NCBI GenBank assembly: GCA_937988775.1
Contig: CALKHP010000019.1
Span: 1 to 64,000, forward strand
DNA: 64,000 nt
Direction of reading: 5' to 3'
DNA from: an uncultured Alphaproteobacteria bacterium
GTDB lineage: Bacteria; Pseudomonadota; Alphaproteobacteria; Rhizobiales; Beijerinckiaceae
In this document: one piece after another, positions 1-8,774 of the stretch
Numbering within the stretch: position 1 is the first letter of the stretch
How the letters are laid out: every line of letters begins with the position of its first letter
Program-made: the position numbers and the translations under genes
Notes under the pieces: generated by a model
Databases searched by the model: none
Seen by the model: the letters and a program-made list of their open reading frames with translations, nothing else
Told to the model about the DNA's origin: nothing

Positions 1-94
1 CCCGCCGCAGGCGGGGGTTGCGCTATTTCCGCCGCTGTTTAGACCAGCCTCGGAGGGCTTACAATCGATTGGCTGGAGAAAATCGGACGGCGGC

Positions 95-1135
95 ATGGTT
101 GAGCAGCACGATATCGGCGCGAAACTCTCAGCCGCTCGCCACGCCATGGCGGGCCGCGGCGCGTGGCTGCTGACCGACGGCAAGGCCGGCGACGTCGCCC
201 ATTGCCTCGGCGTCGCGGAGCGCCTCGGGCTGGCGGCCGAGCAGCGCACCGTTCGGCCGCGCGCCCTGTTCGCGACGCTGATGCCGCGCGGTCCCATCGA
301 CCCGGCCGAGGCGCCGGAGAAGCCTGGCAGCCCGCTCAGCCCGCCGTTTCCGGACATCGCCATCGCCTCGGGCCGGCGCGCCGTCGCCTATTTGCGCGCG
401 CTGAAACGCGCAAGCGGCGGACGGACCTTCACCGTGTTCCTGAAGGACCCGCGCACCGGGCCAGGCACGGCAGATTTCATCTGGGTGCCCGAGCATGACG
501 GACTGCGTGGCGCCAACGTGCTCGCCACCCTCACCTCGCCGCATCGCATCACGCCCGAGGCCTTGCAGGAGGCTCGCCACCATCCGCCGGCCGCGATCGC
601 GGCACTCACCCGCCCGCGCGCCGCGCTGCTACTCGGCGGCGACAGCAAGGCATTCCGCTTCAGCCCGCAGGACATCGCCAGACTTGCCGAGGCCTGCGCG
701 ACGCTCGCGAGCGAGGCGCGCCTGATGGTCACCGCCTCGCGCCGCACGCCGCCGGCGCTGGCCGGCGCCATCCGCGATACGGTGGCAGCGCAGGGCGGCT
801 TCTTCTGGGATGGCAGCGGAGAGAACCCGTACCGCGCCATGCTCGCCAATGCCGATTGCATCGTCGCCACCGCCGATTCCGTCAACATGGTCGGCGAGGC
901 GGTCGCCACCGGCCGCCCGGTGCTGGTGTTCACGCCCAGCGGCGGCACGGCGAAAATCCACCGCTTTCTGGCGGGCTTAAGCGCGCAGGGTGCGGTTAGG
1001 CCCTTCACAGGGCGGCTGGAAAGCTACACATATCCTCCCATCGACGCGACGCCGCTCATCGCCATCCGCCTGGCCGAAGGGTTCGCGCAATTTCTGCAAC
1101 AGCGCGCACGGACCGCGCCGGGAATCCCAATATGA
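95..1135 (+). CDS. ELM1-family protein (DUF1022)
   Basis: 346 residues. It resembles the mitochondrial fission ELM1 family, which has a GT-B glycosyltransferase-like fold. Plant ELM1 recruits a dynamin to mitochondria; the bacterial role is unknown. Family marks are LLTDGKAGD near residue 25, LLLGGDSKAF near 178, and a C-terminal segment with ENPYRAMLANAD and TADSVNMVGEA near 250-270 followed by GRPVLVF. The stop overlaps the trxB start in an ATGA, so the two genes are translationally coupled. An ATG at 146 is an alternative start; the one at 95 follows a GGA-rich stretch. Family call is confident, function is not. Confidence 0.85.
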   Translation: MVEQHDIGAKLSAARHAMAGRGAWLLTDGKAGDVAHCLGVAERLGLAAEQRTVRPRALFATLMPRGPIDPAEAPEKPGSPLSPPFPDIAIASGRRAVAYLRALKRASGGRTFTVFLKDPRTGPGTADFIWVPEHDGLRGANVLATLTSPHRITPEALQEARHHPPAAIAALTRPRAALLLGGDSKAFRFSPQDIARLAEACATLASEARLMVTASRRTPPALAGAIRDTVAAQGGFFWDGSGENPYRAMLANADCIVATADSVNMVGEAVATGRPVLVFTPSGGTAKIHRFLAGLSAQGAVRPFTGRLESYTYPPIDATPLIAIRLAEGFAQFLQQRARTAPGIPI

Positions 1136-2091
1136 CGAAGCACGCCAAGGTCATCATCATCGGTTCGGGGCCGGCCGGCTACACGGCGGCCATCTATGCC
1201 GCGCGCGCCATGCTGGAGCCGGTGCTGATCTCCGGCGTCGATGCCGGCGGCCAGTTGATGATCACCACCGATGTCGAGAATTATCCGGGCTTCGCCGAAC
1301 CGGTGCAGGGCCCGTGGCTCATGGAGCAGATGCGGGCCCAGGCCGAGCATGTCGGCACGACGCTCGTCACCGATCACGTCGTCAAGGCCGAGCTTCAGCG
1401 CCACCCGTTCCGGCTGACCTGCGATTCAGGCGACATCTGGACCTGCGATGCGCTGATCATCGCCACCGGCGCCAAGGCGAAATGGCTCGGCATCCCGTCG
1501 GAAGAGACATTCAAGGGCTTCGGCGTCTCGGCCTGCGCCACCTGTGACGGCTTCTTCTACCGCAACAAGGACGTGCTGGTCGTCGGCGGCGGCAATTCGG
1601 CGGTGGAAGAGGCGCTTTACCTCGCCAATATCGCCAGTTCCGTGACGCTGGTGCATCGCCGCGACAGCCTGAAGGCCGAGAAGATCCTGCAGGACCGCCT
1701 GCTCAAGCATCCCAAGGTCAAGGTGCTGTGGGATCACGCCGTCGAGGAAATCTGCGGCGAGACCGAACCGCTCGGCGTCACCCATGTCCGGCTGCGCAAC
1801 GTGCGCACCGAGACAATCACCGAGCAGAAGGTGCATGGCGTGTTCGTCGCCATCGGCCACCAGCCGGCCTCGGACCTGTTCGCCGGCCAGCTCGACATGA
1901 AACCGTCCGGCTACCTGAAGACGGCGCCGAATTCGACCGCCACCAACATTCCCGGCGTGTTCGCCGCCGGCGACGTCGCCGATGAAGTCTACCGCCAGGC
2001 GGTCACCGCCGCCGGGCTCGGCTGCATGGCGGCGCTCGAGAGCGAGCGCTGGCTGGCGGCGCGTGAAACCCGGGCCGAAGCGGCCGAATAG
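1132..2091 (+). CDS. trxB: Thioredoxin-disulfide reductase
   Basis: 319 residues, the usual length for TrxB. The enzyme passes NADPH electrons through FAD and a CxxC disulfide to thioredoxin in the cytoplasm. Visible are the FAD loop GSGPAG at 11-16, the redox motif CATC at 135-138, the NADPH loop VGGGNSAVEEA near 153, and the C-terminal FAD motif FAAGDVADE near 279. The start codon overlaps the stop of the ELM1-family gene. DUF3297 and cinA genes follow closely on the same strand. In many rhizobia an LsrB/VtlR regulator lies just after trxB; here that regulator is at 10853. Confidence 0.97.
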   Translation: MTKHAKVIIIGSGPAGYTAAIYAARAMLEPVLISGVDAGGQLMITTDVENYPGFAEPVQGPWLMEQMRAQAEHVGTTLVTDHVVKAELQRHPFRLTCDSGDIWTCDALIIATGAKAKWLGIPSEETFKGFGVSACATCDGFFYRNKDVLVVGGGNSAVEEALYLANIASSVTLVHRRDSLKAEKILQDRLLKHPKVKVLWDHAVEEICGETEPLGVTHVRLRNVRTETITEQKVHGVFVAIGHQPASDLFAGQLDMKPSGYLKTAPNSTATNIPGVFAAGDVADEVYRQAVTAAGLGCMAALESERWLAARETRAEAAE

Positions 2092-2106
2092 GAGACCGAC
2101 CCCGCC

Positions 2107-2361
2107 ATGACCGATACGCTGCCCGACCGCCTCAGCAACGATCCTTCGAGCCCCTTTCACGACGCAGCGCTGCTCGAGCGCGGCATCGGCATCCGCTTCA
2201 AGGGCGTGGAAAAGGACAATGTCGAGGAATACTGCGTCAGCGAAGGCTGGGTGCGGCTTGCCGTCGGCAATGCCAAGGACCGTTTCGGCAAGCCGATGAC
2301 GCTCAAGCTCAAAGGCACCGTCGAGCCCTATCTGCGCGAGCCGGCGAAAGAAGGCGAATAG
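2107..2361 (+). CDS. DUF3297 family protein
   Basis: 84 residues matching the small DUF3297 family of alphaproteobacteria and some other proteobacteria (DTLPDRLSNDP start, HDAALLERGIGIRFKG, then VEEYCVSEGW and GNAKDRFGKPMTLKLKG). It has no signal peptide or membrane segment, so it is probably cytosolic. It begins 15 nt after trxB and ends 2 nt before cinA, so the four genes look like one transcript. No biochemical function is established for the family; a link to thioredoxin reductase is inference from position only. Confidence 0.9.
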   Translation: MTDTLPDRLSNDPSSPFHDAALLERGIGIRFKGVEKDNVEEYCVSEGWVRLAVGNAKDRFGKPMTLKLKGTVEPYLREPAKEGE

Positions 2362-2363
2362 CC

Positions 2364-2846
2364 ATGCCGGACGCCCTCGCCGCCCGCATCGCCGCCCGGC
2401 TGATCGCGCGCAAGGAAACGGTCGCGGTCGCCGAATCCTCCGCCGGCGGCCTGATCGCGGCGGCCCTGCTCGCAGTGCCCGGCGCCTCGGCCTATTTCCT
2501 CGGCGGCGCGGTGATCTACACCGTGACGGCACGCGAGGCGCTGCTCGGCGTCACCAAGGCGGACATGACCGGACTGCGCCCGGCGTCGGAACCTTATGCG
2601 CGCCTGCTCTCCGGCCGCATGCGCGAGAAATTCGCCAGCACCTGGGCCATCGCCGAGACCGGCGCCACCGGGCCGACCGGCAACCGCTATGGCGATGCCG
2701 CCGGCCATGGCTGTTTCGGCATCGCCGGCCCGGTGACGCTGACGCGCACGCTCGAGACCGGCCTCACCGATCGGGCCGAGAACATGCGCCGCTTCACGCG
2801 CGCCGCGCTCGAACTATTCGACGAGGCGCTGGCGCAGGCATCCTGA
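2364..2846 (+). CDS. CinA-family nicotinamide-nucleotide amidohydrolase
   Basis: 160 residues, equal to the stand-alone C-terminal CinA domain (PncC type). These enzymes deamidate nicotinamide mononucleotide to nicotinic acid mononucleotide in pyridine nucleotide salvage. Diagnostic segments are AESSAGGLIAAAL near residue 22, FLGGAVIYT near 46, and AETGATGPTGN near 96. The N-terminal MoaB-like domain of full CinA is absent, as usual for this subfamily. It is last in the ELM1-trxB-DUF3297 operon. An NMN deamidase beside an NADPH-using reductase makes metabolic sense, but the link is inference. Confidence 0.9.
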   Translation: MPDALAARIAARLIARKETVAVAESSAGGLIAAALLAVPGASAYFLGGAVIYTVTAREALLGVTKADMTGLRPASEPYARLLSGRMREKFASTWAIAETGATGPTGNRYGDAAGHGCFGIAGPVTLTRTLETGLTDRAENMRRFTRAALELFDEALAQAS

Positions 2847-2862
2847 CGCCGGCAAGTTTATG

Positions 2863-2887
2863 CCCTTCTCCCCTTGCGGGAGAAGGG
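2863..2887. repeat. Palindrome, RIME-like half unit
   Basis: Near-perfect palindrome CCCTTCTCCCC-TTG-CGGGAGAAGGG in the gap between convergent cinA and chrA. It shares its arms with the longer elements at 23849-23952, 56154-56263 and 58271-58314. As RNA it would form a hairpin on either strand but has no T-tract. Confidence 0.75.
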
Positions 2888-2921
2888 CGATAGCTCCGCC
2901 ACCTTCCGCCCGAACCGCCCT

Positions 2922-4142
2922 TCACACCGCCCGTAGCAGGAACGTTGCCGCCAGCATGGCGATCAGCACCTGCCAGGGCGGGCGCCGCCAAGCGATCAGC
3001 GCCACGAAACCGGCCGCCGCGACGAGAAAGTCGCGCGGGCTCAGCACCGCGCTCGTCCACACCGGATCGTGGAAGGCCGCCGCCAGCACGCCGACCACCG
3101 CCGCGTTGGTGCCAGCGAGCGCCGCCCGGGCGCGCGGGCGCTGCCGCAGCCCGTGCCAGAACGGCAAGGCGGCGAGCAGGATCAGCAGGCCGGGCGCAAA
3201 GATCGCCACCAGCGCGATCACGCCGCCCAATATCCCGCCCGGCGCCAGCGTCATCGCCGTGCCGAGATAGGCCGCGAAGGTGAACAGCGGCCCTGGCATC
3301 GCCTGCGCGGCGCCATAGCCGGCGAGGAAGGCGCCGTCGCCGATCCAGCCCGGCGGCACCACCGCCGCCTCGAGCAGCGGCAGCACGACATGGCCGCCGC
3401 CAAACACCAGCGCACCCGCCCGGTAGAAGGCATCGAACAGGCTGACGCCCGGCCCGGCCCCGGCGGCACTGAGCAGCGGCAAGCCACCGAGCAGCACCAG
3501 GAACAGCGCCAGGAAGCCGAGGCCCCAGCCGCGCGAGAAGGTCGGCAGGTCCGGCCCGGCCGCGGTGTTCTCTGACCCGCCGTCGCACAGCAGCACGCCG
3601 GCGCAGGCGCCGAGCACGATCGCGCCGATCTGGCCCACCGCGCCGCCGGCGAGCACCACCAGCGCCAGTGCCGCCACGGCGATGCCGGCGCGGCGCGCAT
3701 CGGGCGTCAGGCTGCGCGCCATGCCGAACAGCGCCTGCGCCACGATCGCCACCGCGACGAGCTTCAGCCCGCGGATCAGGCTGTCGCCGAGCGGGCCGCC
3801 GAGGAAGCGCGCGCCATAGGCGAAGGCGATCATCAGGGCGGCTGAAGGCAGCGTGAAACCGGCCCAGGCGGCGGCGGCACCGGCAGCACCGGCCCGCATC
3901 AGGCCGAGCGCGAAACCGATCTGGCTCGAGGCCGGGCCCGGGAGGAACTGGCACAAGGCGACAAGCTGGCCGAAATCGCGCTCGCTCAACCAGCGCCGGC
4001 GCAGCACGAACTCATTGTGAAAATAGCCGATATGCGCGATCGGCCCGCCGAACGAGGTCAGGCCGAGCTTCACGAACGCCCGCAGCACCTCGCCGGCGGA
4101 CCCGCGCACCTGTTGAACCGCCGGCTGATTCATGCCCGTCAT
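2922..4142 (-). CDS. chrA: Chromate transporter ChrA
   Basis: 406 residues from the ATG at 4142, chosen because GGAG lies six bases upstream; the open frame runs further up but without family sequence. It is a two-domain CHR-family transporter that exports chromate across the inner membrane. Each half carries the family pattern: FxxLGLTSFGGPIAHIGYF and LCQFLPGPASSQ in the first, GALVFGGGHVVLPLLE and GYGAAQAMPGPLF in the second. Many hydrophobic helices are visible. It is convergent with cinA and divergent from the flavoprotein gene at 4294. No ChrB regulator is nearby, so the true substrate could be sulfate or another anion. Confidence 0.92.
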   Translation of the reverse strand: MTGMNQPAVQQVRGSAGEVLRAFVKLGLTSFGGPIAHIGYFHNEFVLRRRWLSERDFGQLVALCQFLPGPASSQIGFALGLMRAGAAGAAAAWAGFTLPSAALMIAFAYGARFLGGPLGDSLIRGLKLVAVAIVAQALFGMARSLTPDARRAGIAVAALALVVLAGGAVGQIGAIVLGACAGVLLCDGGSENTAAGPDLPTFSRGWGLGFLALFLVLLGGLPLLSAAGAGPGVSLFDAFYRAGALVFGGGHVVLPLLEAAVVPPGWIGDGAFLAGYGAAQAMPGPLFTFAAYLGTAMTLAPGGILGGVIALVAIFAPGLLILLAALPFWHGLRQRPRARAALAGTNAAVVGVLAAAFHDPVWTSAVLSPRDFLVAAAGFVALIAWRRPPWQVLIAMLAATFLLRAV

Positions 4143-4293
4143 GCGCCCCTCCACGCGGCCATGCCGCCGCTTGCGCACAAGCTCTACAGGCCGCCGTCCG
4201 GCCGTCAATCCCACCGCGCCGCGCCAAACATCTTGCAAATCACCGGCCAGGCGTTGCATGCGAAACGCAACAGGCCCTGCCCCGGAACGCGCC

Positions 4294-5589
4294 ATGATGC
4301 CCCGCCAACCTTTTCCCGATTACCCGGACGCCTGCGGCTGGAACGCCATGTTGCCGCCGCGCACGCCGAAACCGCATGCGAGCGGCGCTATCGCGGTGAA
4401 ATATGCCGTGATCGGCGCCGGCTTCACCGGCCTGGCGGCAGCGCGCCGCCTGTCGGAGCTTGATCCGACCGCCGAGATCGCCGTGCTCGAGGCGACCACG
4501 GTCGGGGAAGGCTCCTCAGGCCGCAATTCCGGCTTCATCAGCCCGCACGACCACGCCTTCGGCCTGTCGCCGGCCGATATCCCGCGCGCCAACGCCATTA
4601 ACGGCTTCGCGGCGCAAGGCTTCGCCGCATTGCAGGCGCTGATCGAGCGCCATGGCATCGATTGCCGGCTGGAAAAGGCCGGCCGCATCAAGGCGGCCGC
4701 GACGGCACGGGGCGAGGAGGTCGTGCTGCGCCTGCGCGAGGGCGCGCGCGCACTGGGCGTGCCGCATGAATTCCTCGATTCCAACGCGATGGAAGCCCGT
4801 ATCGGCAGCCCGTATTACCGCTGCGGGCTGTTCACCGGCGAAGGCTATCTGCTCCAGCCGGCCGCGCTGATCCGGGGCCTTGCCGATGCCCTGCCGGCAC
4901 AGATCCAGCTTTACGAGCAATCGGCGGTGCTGAGCCTCGAACGGCATGGCAAATGGCAGTTGCGCACGGCCGACGCCCACATCAGCGCCGACACGGTGGT
5001 GTTCGCCACCAATGCCTTCGTAAAGACATTCGGCTATCTGCGCGACCGGCTGGTGACGATCTACACCTATGCCGCGATCACCGAGGCGATGGCGCCGCCC
5101 GACGCCGCAAGGCTCGGCGAGGCGCCGGTCTGGGGCGTGCTGCCGGCGCACCGGCTCGGCACCACGCTCAGGCGCGTCGACGCCGACCGGCTGATGGTGC
5201 GCTCGCTTTATGCCTATGAGCACGGAATCGACATCGCCCATGTGCGCCAGGAACTCGAAGCCTGCTTCCGCCGCCGTTATCCGGCGCTGTCCCATGTCGG
5301 GCTGGCCTATGTCTGGGGCGGTACCACGGCGCTGACCATGAACGGATCGCCGTCCTGGGGTCGGCTCGACGATGGGCTTTACGCCTCGGCCGGTTGCAAC
5401 GGATCCGGCGTCGTCAAGGGCACGGTGCTGGGCCGCCACCTCGCCGACCTGATCGCCGGCGAGCACGACCAGAGCGCGCTTGAGGCGGCCTATGGCGAAG
5501 CGAACTGGATCGCGCCGGAGCCGTTCCGCACCGTCGGCTTCAACGTCATCTCCCGGGTCGAACGGCGCAAGGCCGGGCTGGAAATGTAG
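4294..5589 (+). CDS. FAD-dependent amine oxidase-like oxidoreductase
   Basis: 431 residues from the paired ATGs at 4294/4297. It belongs to the DAO family that includes gamma-glutamylputrescine oxidase PuuB, which oxidises an amine to an aldehyde with release of ammonia and peroxide. The FAD loop VIGAGFTGLAAARRL is near residue 38, EGSSGRNSGFI follows near 72, and a C-terminal FAD segment GLYASAGCNGSG is near 370. Length fits PuuB. No putrescine pathway genes flank it, so the substrate is unknown. The start is 151 nt from the divergent chrA start, so the two share a promoter region. Confidence 0.85.
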   Translation: MMPRQPFPDYPDACGWNAMLPPRTPKPHASGAIAVKYAVIGAGFTGLAAARRLSELDPTAEIAVLEATTVGEGSSGRNSGFISPHDHAFGLSPADIPRANAINGFAAQGFAALQALIERHGIDCRLEKAGRIKAAATARGEEVVLRLREGARALGVPHEFLDSNAMEARIGSPYYRCGLFTGEGYLLQPAALIRGLADALPAQIQLYEQSAVLSLERHGKWQLRTADAHISADTVVFATNAFVKTFGYLRDRLVTIYTYAAITEAMAPPDAARLGEAPVWGVLPAHRLGTTLRRVDADRLMVRSLYAYEHGIDIAHVRQELEACFRRRYPALSHVGLAYVWGGTTALTMNGSPSWGRLDDGLYASAGCNGSGVVKGTVLGRHLADLIAGEHDQSALEAAYGEANWIAPEPFRTVGFNVISRVERRKAGLEM

Positions 5590-5632
5590 CGCTCGGCGCC
5601 CTGCTTCGGATGTCGTCTCATGTTGTTTCTGG

Positions 5633-5702
5633 GCCCCGGCTCAAGGCCGGGGCAAGACCGTGGAGGAAACACAACGCTCTTGTCCCGGACTTGATCCGGG
5701 AC
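5633..5702. repeat. Two short hairpin palindromes (family D-like)
   Basis: GCCCCGGC-TCAAG-GCCGGGGC at 5633-5653 and GTCCCGGA-CTTGA-TCCGGGAC at 5682-5702, separated by a GTGGAGGAA-containing linker. The hairpin, linker, hairpin layout is the same as the family D elements at 35640 and 44905. It sits between two converging genes. Confidence 0.65.
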
Positions 5703-5738
5703 CCATGGCGGCACCGCACTCTTATCGGGATGGACCGC

Positions 5739-8144
5739 TCACGCCGCCGGGCGGCGAAACCGCACCGGCCGCTGTGGCGCCAGCGCTTCGGCCGCCTCGA
5801 TGATCGAATCGGTGTCGATGCCGTGGTGGCGATAGAGGTCGTCCACTGTACCGGTCTGGCCGAAATGCTCGACGCCCAATGCGCTGACCCGGTGCCCATG
5901 CACGCCGCCGAGCCAGGCGAGCGTCGCCGGGTGGCCATCGAGCACGCTGACGATGCCGCAATGGCGCGGCAGGCCGGCGAGCAACTTTTCGACATGGCTC
6001 TGCGCATCGTAGCGCCCGGCGCGGCGCGCCCGCTCGGCCGCGCTCCAGCCGGCATGCAGCCGGTCGGCCGAGGTCACCGCCAGCACGCCGACATCGCGGC
6101 GATCCTCCGCCATCAGCCCGGCGGCGGCGATCGCTTCCGGCGCCACCGTGCCGGTATAGACGATGACGCATTCGGCATTCGGCCCGGGCTGGCGCAGCCA
6201 GTAGCCGCCCGCGATGATGTCGTCTTCGAGCGCCTTGGAGATCGCGCGCTGCGGCTGCTCCAGCGGCCGCGTCGACAGGCGCAGATAGACCGCGCCGCCA
6301 CCCTCGTCGCGCTCCCAGCCGATGCTCTTGCCGGCGCCGGCCTGCTTACCCTCGCGCTGCATGTAGTCGAAGCCCCAGCGCATGATCACCGCCAGTTCGT
6401 CGACGAAGGCCGGCTCGAAACTGGCGAGCCCGTCCTGCGCCATGCCGATCAGCGGCGTGGCGATCGACTGGTGCGCGCCGCCTTCGGGCGCCAGCGTCAC
6501 GCCGGCCGGCGTGCCGGCGACCATGAAACGCGCATCCTGATAACAGGCATAGTTCAGCGCATCGAGGCCGCGCTCGATGAACGGATCGTATAGCGTGCCG
6601 ACCGGCAGCAGGCGCTGGCCATGGATGGCATGCGACAGGCCGAGCGCCGACAGCATGATGAACAGGTTCATCTCGGCGATACCGAGTTCGATATGCTGGC
6701 CGTCGGGCGAGAATTCCCAGGTGAAGGTCGAGGGGATCTTCTCCTTCTTGAACAGGTCCGCCGTCTCGCTGCGCGCGAACAGGCCGCGCCGGTTGACCCA
6801 CGGCCCGAGATTGGTCGAGACCGTCACGTCGGGCGAGGTGGTGACGATGCGTGACGCCAGTTCGGTGTCGCCGCGGGCGATCTCGTTGAGGATCAGCCCG
6901 AAACCCTGCTGCGTCGCCATCGATTCGGCCGGCTTGAAGGCGAGCTTTTCCGGCACCGGGATCACCGGCGCATGGAAGCGGCGCCGGCCCTCCTGCACGA
7001 ACGGCACCTTTTTCAGGAAGGCCTCGACCTCGGCCTGCGGCTGGGTCAGCCCCTCGAACTTGTCCCATTCATGCCCGGGCCGCACGCCCTGGCGCGCGCG
7101 CCAGGCTTCCATCTGCTGCACGGTCATCAGGCCGGCATGGTTGTCCTTATGGCCCTGGAACGGCAGGCCGACGCCCTTGATCGTATAGGCGATGAAACAC
7201 ACCGGGCGATCGTGGTCGATCGCCTCGAACGCTTCGAGCATGCTCGGCAGGTCATGGCCGCCGAGGTTCGACATCAGCGCCAGCAATTCGGCATCGGAGC
7301 GCTTCTCGATCAGCGCCGTCACCGGCCCCTGGTCGCCGATCTCGTCCATCAACCGCTTGCGGAACGCGGCGCCGCCCTGGAAGCACAGCGCCGCGTAGAG
7401 CTGGTTCGGGCAGTTGTCGATCCACTCGCGCAGGGCGTCGCCGCCGGGCTCGGCGAAGGCCGCCTGCATCAGCTTGCCGTATTTCACAATCACGACGTCC
7501 CAGCCGAAATTGCGGAACATCGTCTCGAACTTCTCCCACAGCCCCTCGCGGATCACCGCGTCAAGGCTCTGGCGGTTATAGTCGATCACCCACCAGGTGT
7601 TGCGGATGCCGTGCTTCCAGCCGTCGATCAGCGCCTCGTAGATATTGCCTTCGTCAAGCTCCGCATCGCCGACCAGCGCGATCATGCGGCCTTCGGGCTT
7701 GCCCTTCATCCAGCCATGGGCGTGCACGTAATCCTGCACCAGCGAGGAAAACAGCGTCTGCGCCACGCCGAGCCCGACCGAGCCGGTCGAGAAATCGACA
7801 TCGTCGATATCCTTGGTGCGCGAGGGATAGGACTGCGCGCCGCCAAACCCGCGGAAATTCTCGAGATTCTCGCGCGTCTGCTGCCCGAACAGATATTGGA
7901 TGGCGTGGAACACCGGGCTGGCATGCGGCTTGACCGCGACGCGGTCCTGCGGCCTGAGCACCGAGAAGTAGAGCGCGGTCATGATCGTCGCCAGCGAGGC
8001 GGACGAGGCCTGATGCCCGCCGACCTTCAGCCCATCGCTGTTGGGCCGGATATGGTTGGCATTGTGGATCGTCCAGGACGACAGCCACAGCACCTTCTTT
8101 TCCAAGGCGCTGAGCATGGCGAGACGATCGGACGAACGAGACAT
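5739..8144 (-). CDS. Thiamine-dependent dehydrogenase E1 / transketolase-like (MdeB-like)
   Basis: 801 residues from the ATG at 8144, which has AGGA about nine bases upstream. It is a single-chain relative of the homodimeric pyruvate dehydrogenase E1 (AceE). The thiamine-diphosphate site is seen as GDAELDEGN at 159-167 with DYNRQS from 189, and the second-half catalytic glutamate as IELGIAEMN. HNANHIRPNSDG at 27-38 is also typical of AceE. No E2 or E3 gene is nearby. In Pseudomonas putida the AceE-like MdeB is encoded with methionine gamma-lyase MdeA and the Lrp-type MdeR, and is thought to act on 2-oxobutyrate. The divergent Lrp gene here and the PLP lyase at 9395 support the same role, by inference. 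Confidence 0.8.
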   Translation of the reverse strand: MSRSSDRLAMLSALEKKVLWLSSWTIHNANHIRPNSDGLKVGGHQASSASLATIMTALYFSVLRPQDRVAVKPHASPVFHAIQYLFGQQTRENLENFRGFGGAQSYPSRTKDIDDVDFSTGSVGLGVAQTLFSSLVQDYVHAHGWMKGKPEGRMIALVGDAELDEGNIYEALIDGWKHGIRNTWWVIDYNRQSLDAVIREGLWEKFETMFRNFGWDVVIVKYGKLMQAAFAEPGGDALREWIDNCPNQLYAALCFQGGAAFRKRLMDEIGDQGPVTALIEKRSDAELLALMSNLGGHDLPSMLEAFEAIDHDRPVCFIAYTIKGVGLPFQGHKDNHAGLMTVQQMEAWRARQGVRPGHEWDKFEGLTQPQAEVEAFLKKVPFVQEGRRRFHAPVIPVPEKLAFKPAESMATQQGFGLILNEIARGDTELASRIVTTSPDVTVSTNLGPWVNRRGLFARSETADLFKKEKIPSTFTWEFSPDGQHIELGIAEMNLFIMLSALGLSHAIHGQRLLPVGTLYDPFIERGLDALNYACYQDARFMVAGTPAGVTLAPEGGAHQSIATPLIGMAQDGLASFEPAFVDELAVIMRWGFDYMQREGKQAGAGKSIGWERDEGGGAVYLRLSTRPLEQPQRAISKALEDDIIAGGYWLRQPGPNAECVIVYTGTVAPEAIAAAGLMAEDRRDVGVLAVTSADRLHAGWSAAERARRAGRYDAQSHVEKLLAGLPRHCGIVSVLDGHPATLAWLGGVHGHRVSALGVEHFGQTGTVDDLYRHHGIDTDSIIEAAEALAPQRPVRFRRPAA

Positions 8145-8217
8145 GGCAAACATCCTGGCAGGATCGCCGCGAGAGCGATGTCCCGTTATCATAGCGCCAA
8201 GCCGGGCGCAGGTGATT

Positions 8218-8249
8218 CCAATTTTGCTCATTCGACCTGCGAGATTTGG
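8218..8249. promoter_or_regulatory. Candidate Lrp-type operator
   Basis: Imperfect dyad: CCAATTTTGC at 8218-8227 faces GCGAGATTTGG at 8239-8249. It lies in the 148-bp region between the divergent E1-like gene and the Lrp gene, where an autoregulated Lrp-family protein would be expected to bind. Not a known consensus; inferred from symmetry and position. Confidence 0.35.
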
Positions 8250-8292
8250 TATGTCATGCTAACGGAGAAGCCTTTCCGGGATTAAGATTCCA

Positions 8293-8754
8293 ATGAAGCC
8301 CCTCGACGATATCGACCGCCGCATTCTCGGCGCCCTGCAGACCGACAGCCGCCAGTCGATCCAGGACCTCGCAGGTCAGGTCGGGCTGTCGCCCTCGCCG
8401 TGCCACCGCCGCGTGAAAATCCTCGAGGAGGAGGGCATCATCACGCGCTACATCGCGCTGGTCGACCAGCGCGCCGTCGGCCTGCCGGTCAGCGTGTTCA
8501 TCTCGATCAAGCTCAGCCGCCAGAAGGAGGAAGACCTTGATGCCTTCGCGCGCGCCATTTCCGGCTGGCGCGAGGTGCTGGAATGCTACCTGATGACCGG
8601 GCAGCGCGATTACCTGCTGCGCGTCGTCGTCTCGGACCTCGCCGCCTACGAGCAGTTCCTGAAGCAGAAACTGACCCGGCTCGACGGCATCGCCTCGATC
8701 GAATCGAGTTTCGCCCTTGGCCAGATCAAATATTCGAGCGCCCTGCCGCTATAG
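8293..8754 (+). CDS. Lrp/AsnC family transcriptional regulator (MdeR-like)
   Basis: 153 residues, full length for an Lrp/AsnC protein. An N-terminal winged helix (DDIDRRILGALQ near 4-15, then DLAGQVGLSPSPCHRRVKILEEEG) is followed by the RAM ligand-binding domain with ECYLMTGQRDYLLRVV near residue 98. These proteins respond to amino acids or keto acids and usually control a divergent neighbour. Here that neighbour is the MdeB-like E1 gene, which mirrors mdeR in P. putida. It probably senses methionine or 2-oxobutyrate, by analogy. The GFA gene begins 20 nt after its stop and may be co-transcribed. Confidence 0.92.
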   Translation: MKPLDDIDRRILGALQTDSRQSIQDLAGQVGLSPSPCHRRVKILEEEGIITRYIALVDQRAVGLPVSVFISIKLSRQKEEDLDAFARAISGWREVLECYLMTGQRDYLLRVVVSDLAAYEQFLKQKLTRLDGIASIESSFALGQIKYSSALPL

Positions 8755-8774
8755 GCGCGGAAAGGATACCGGTC

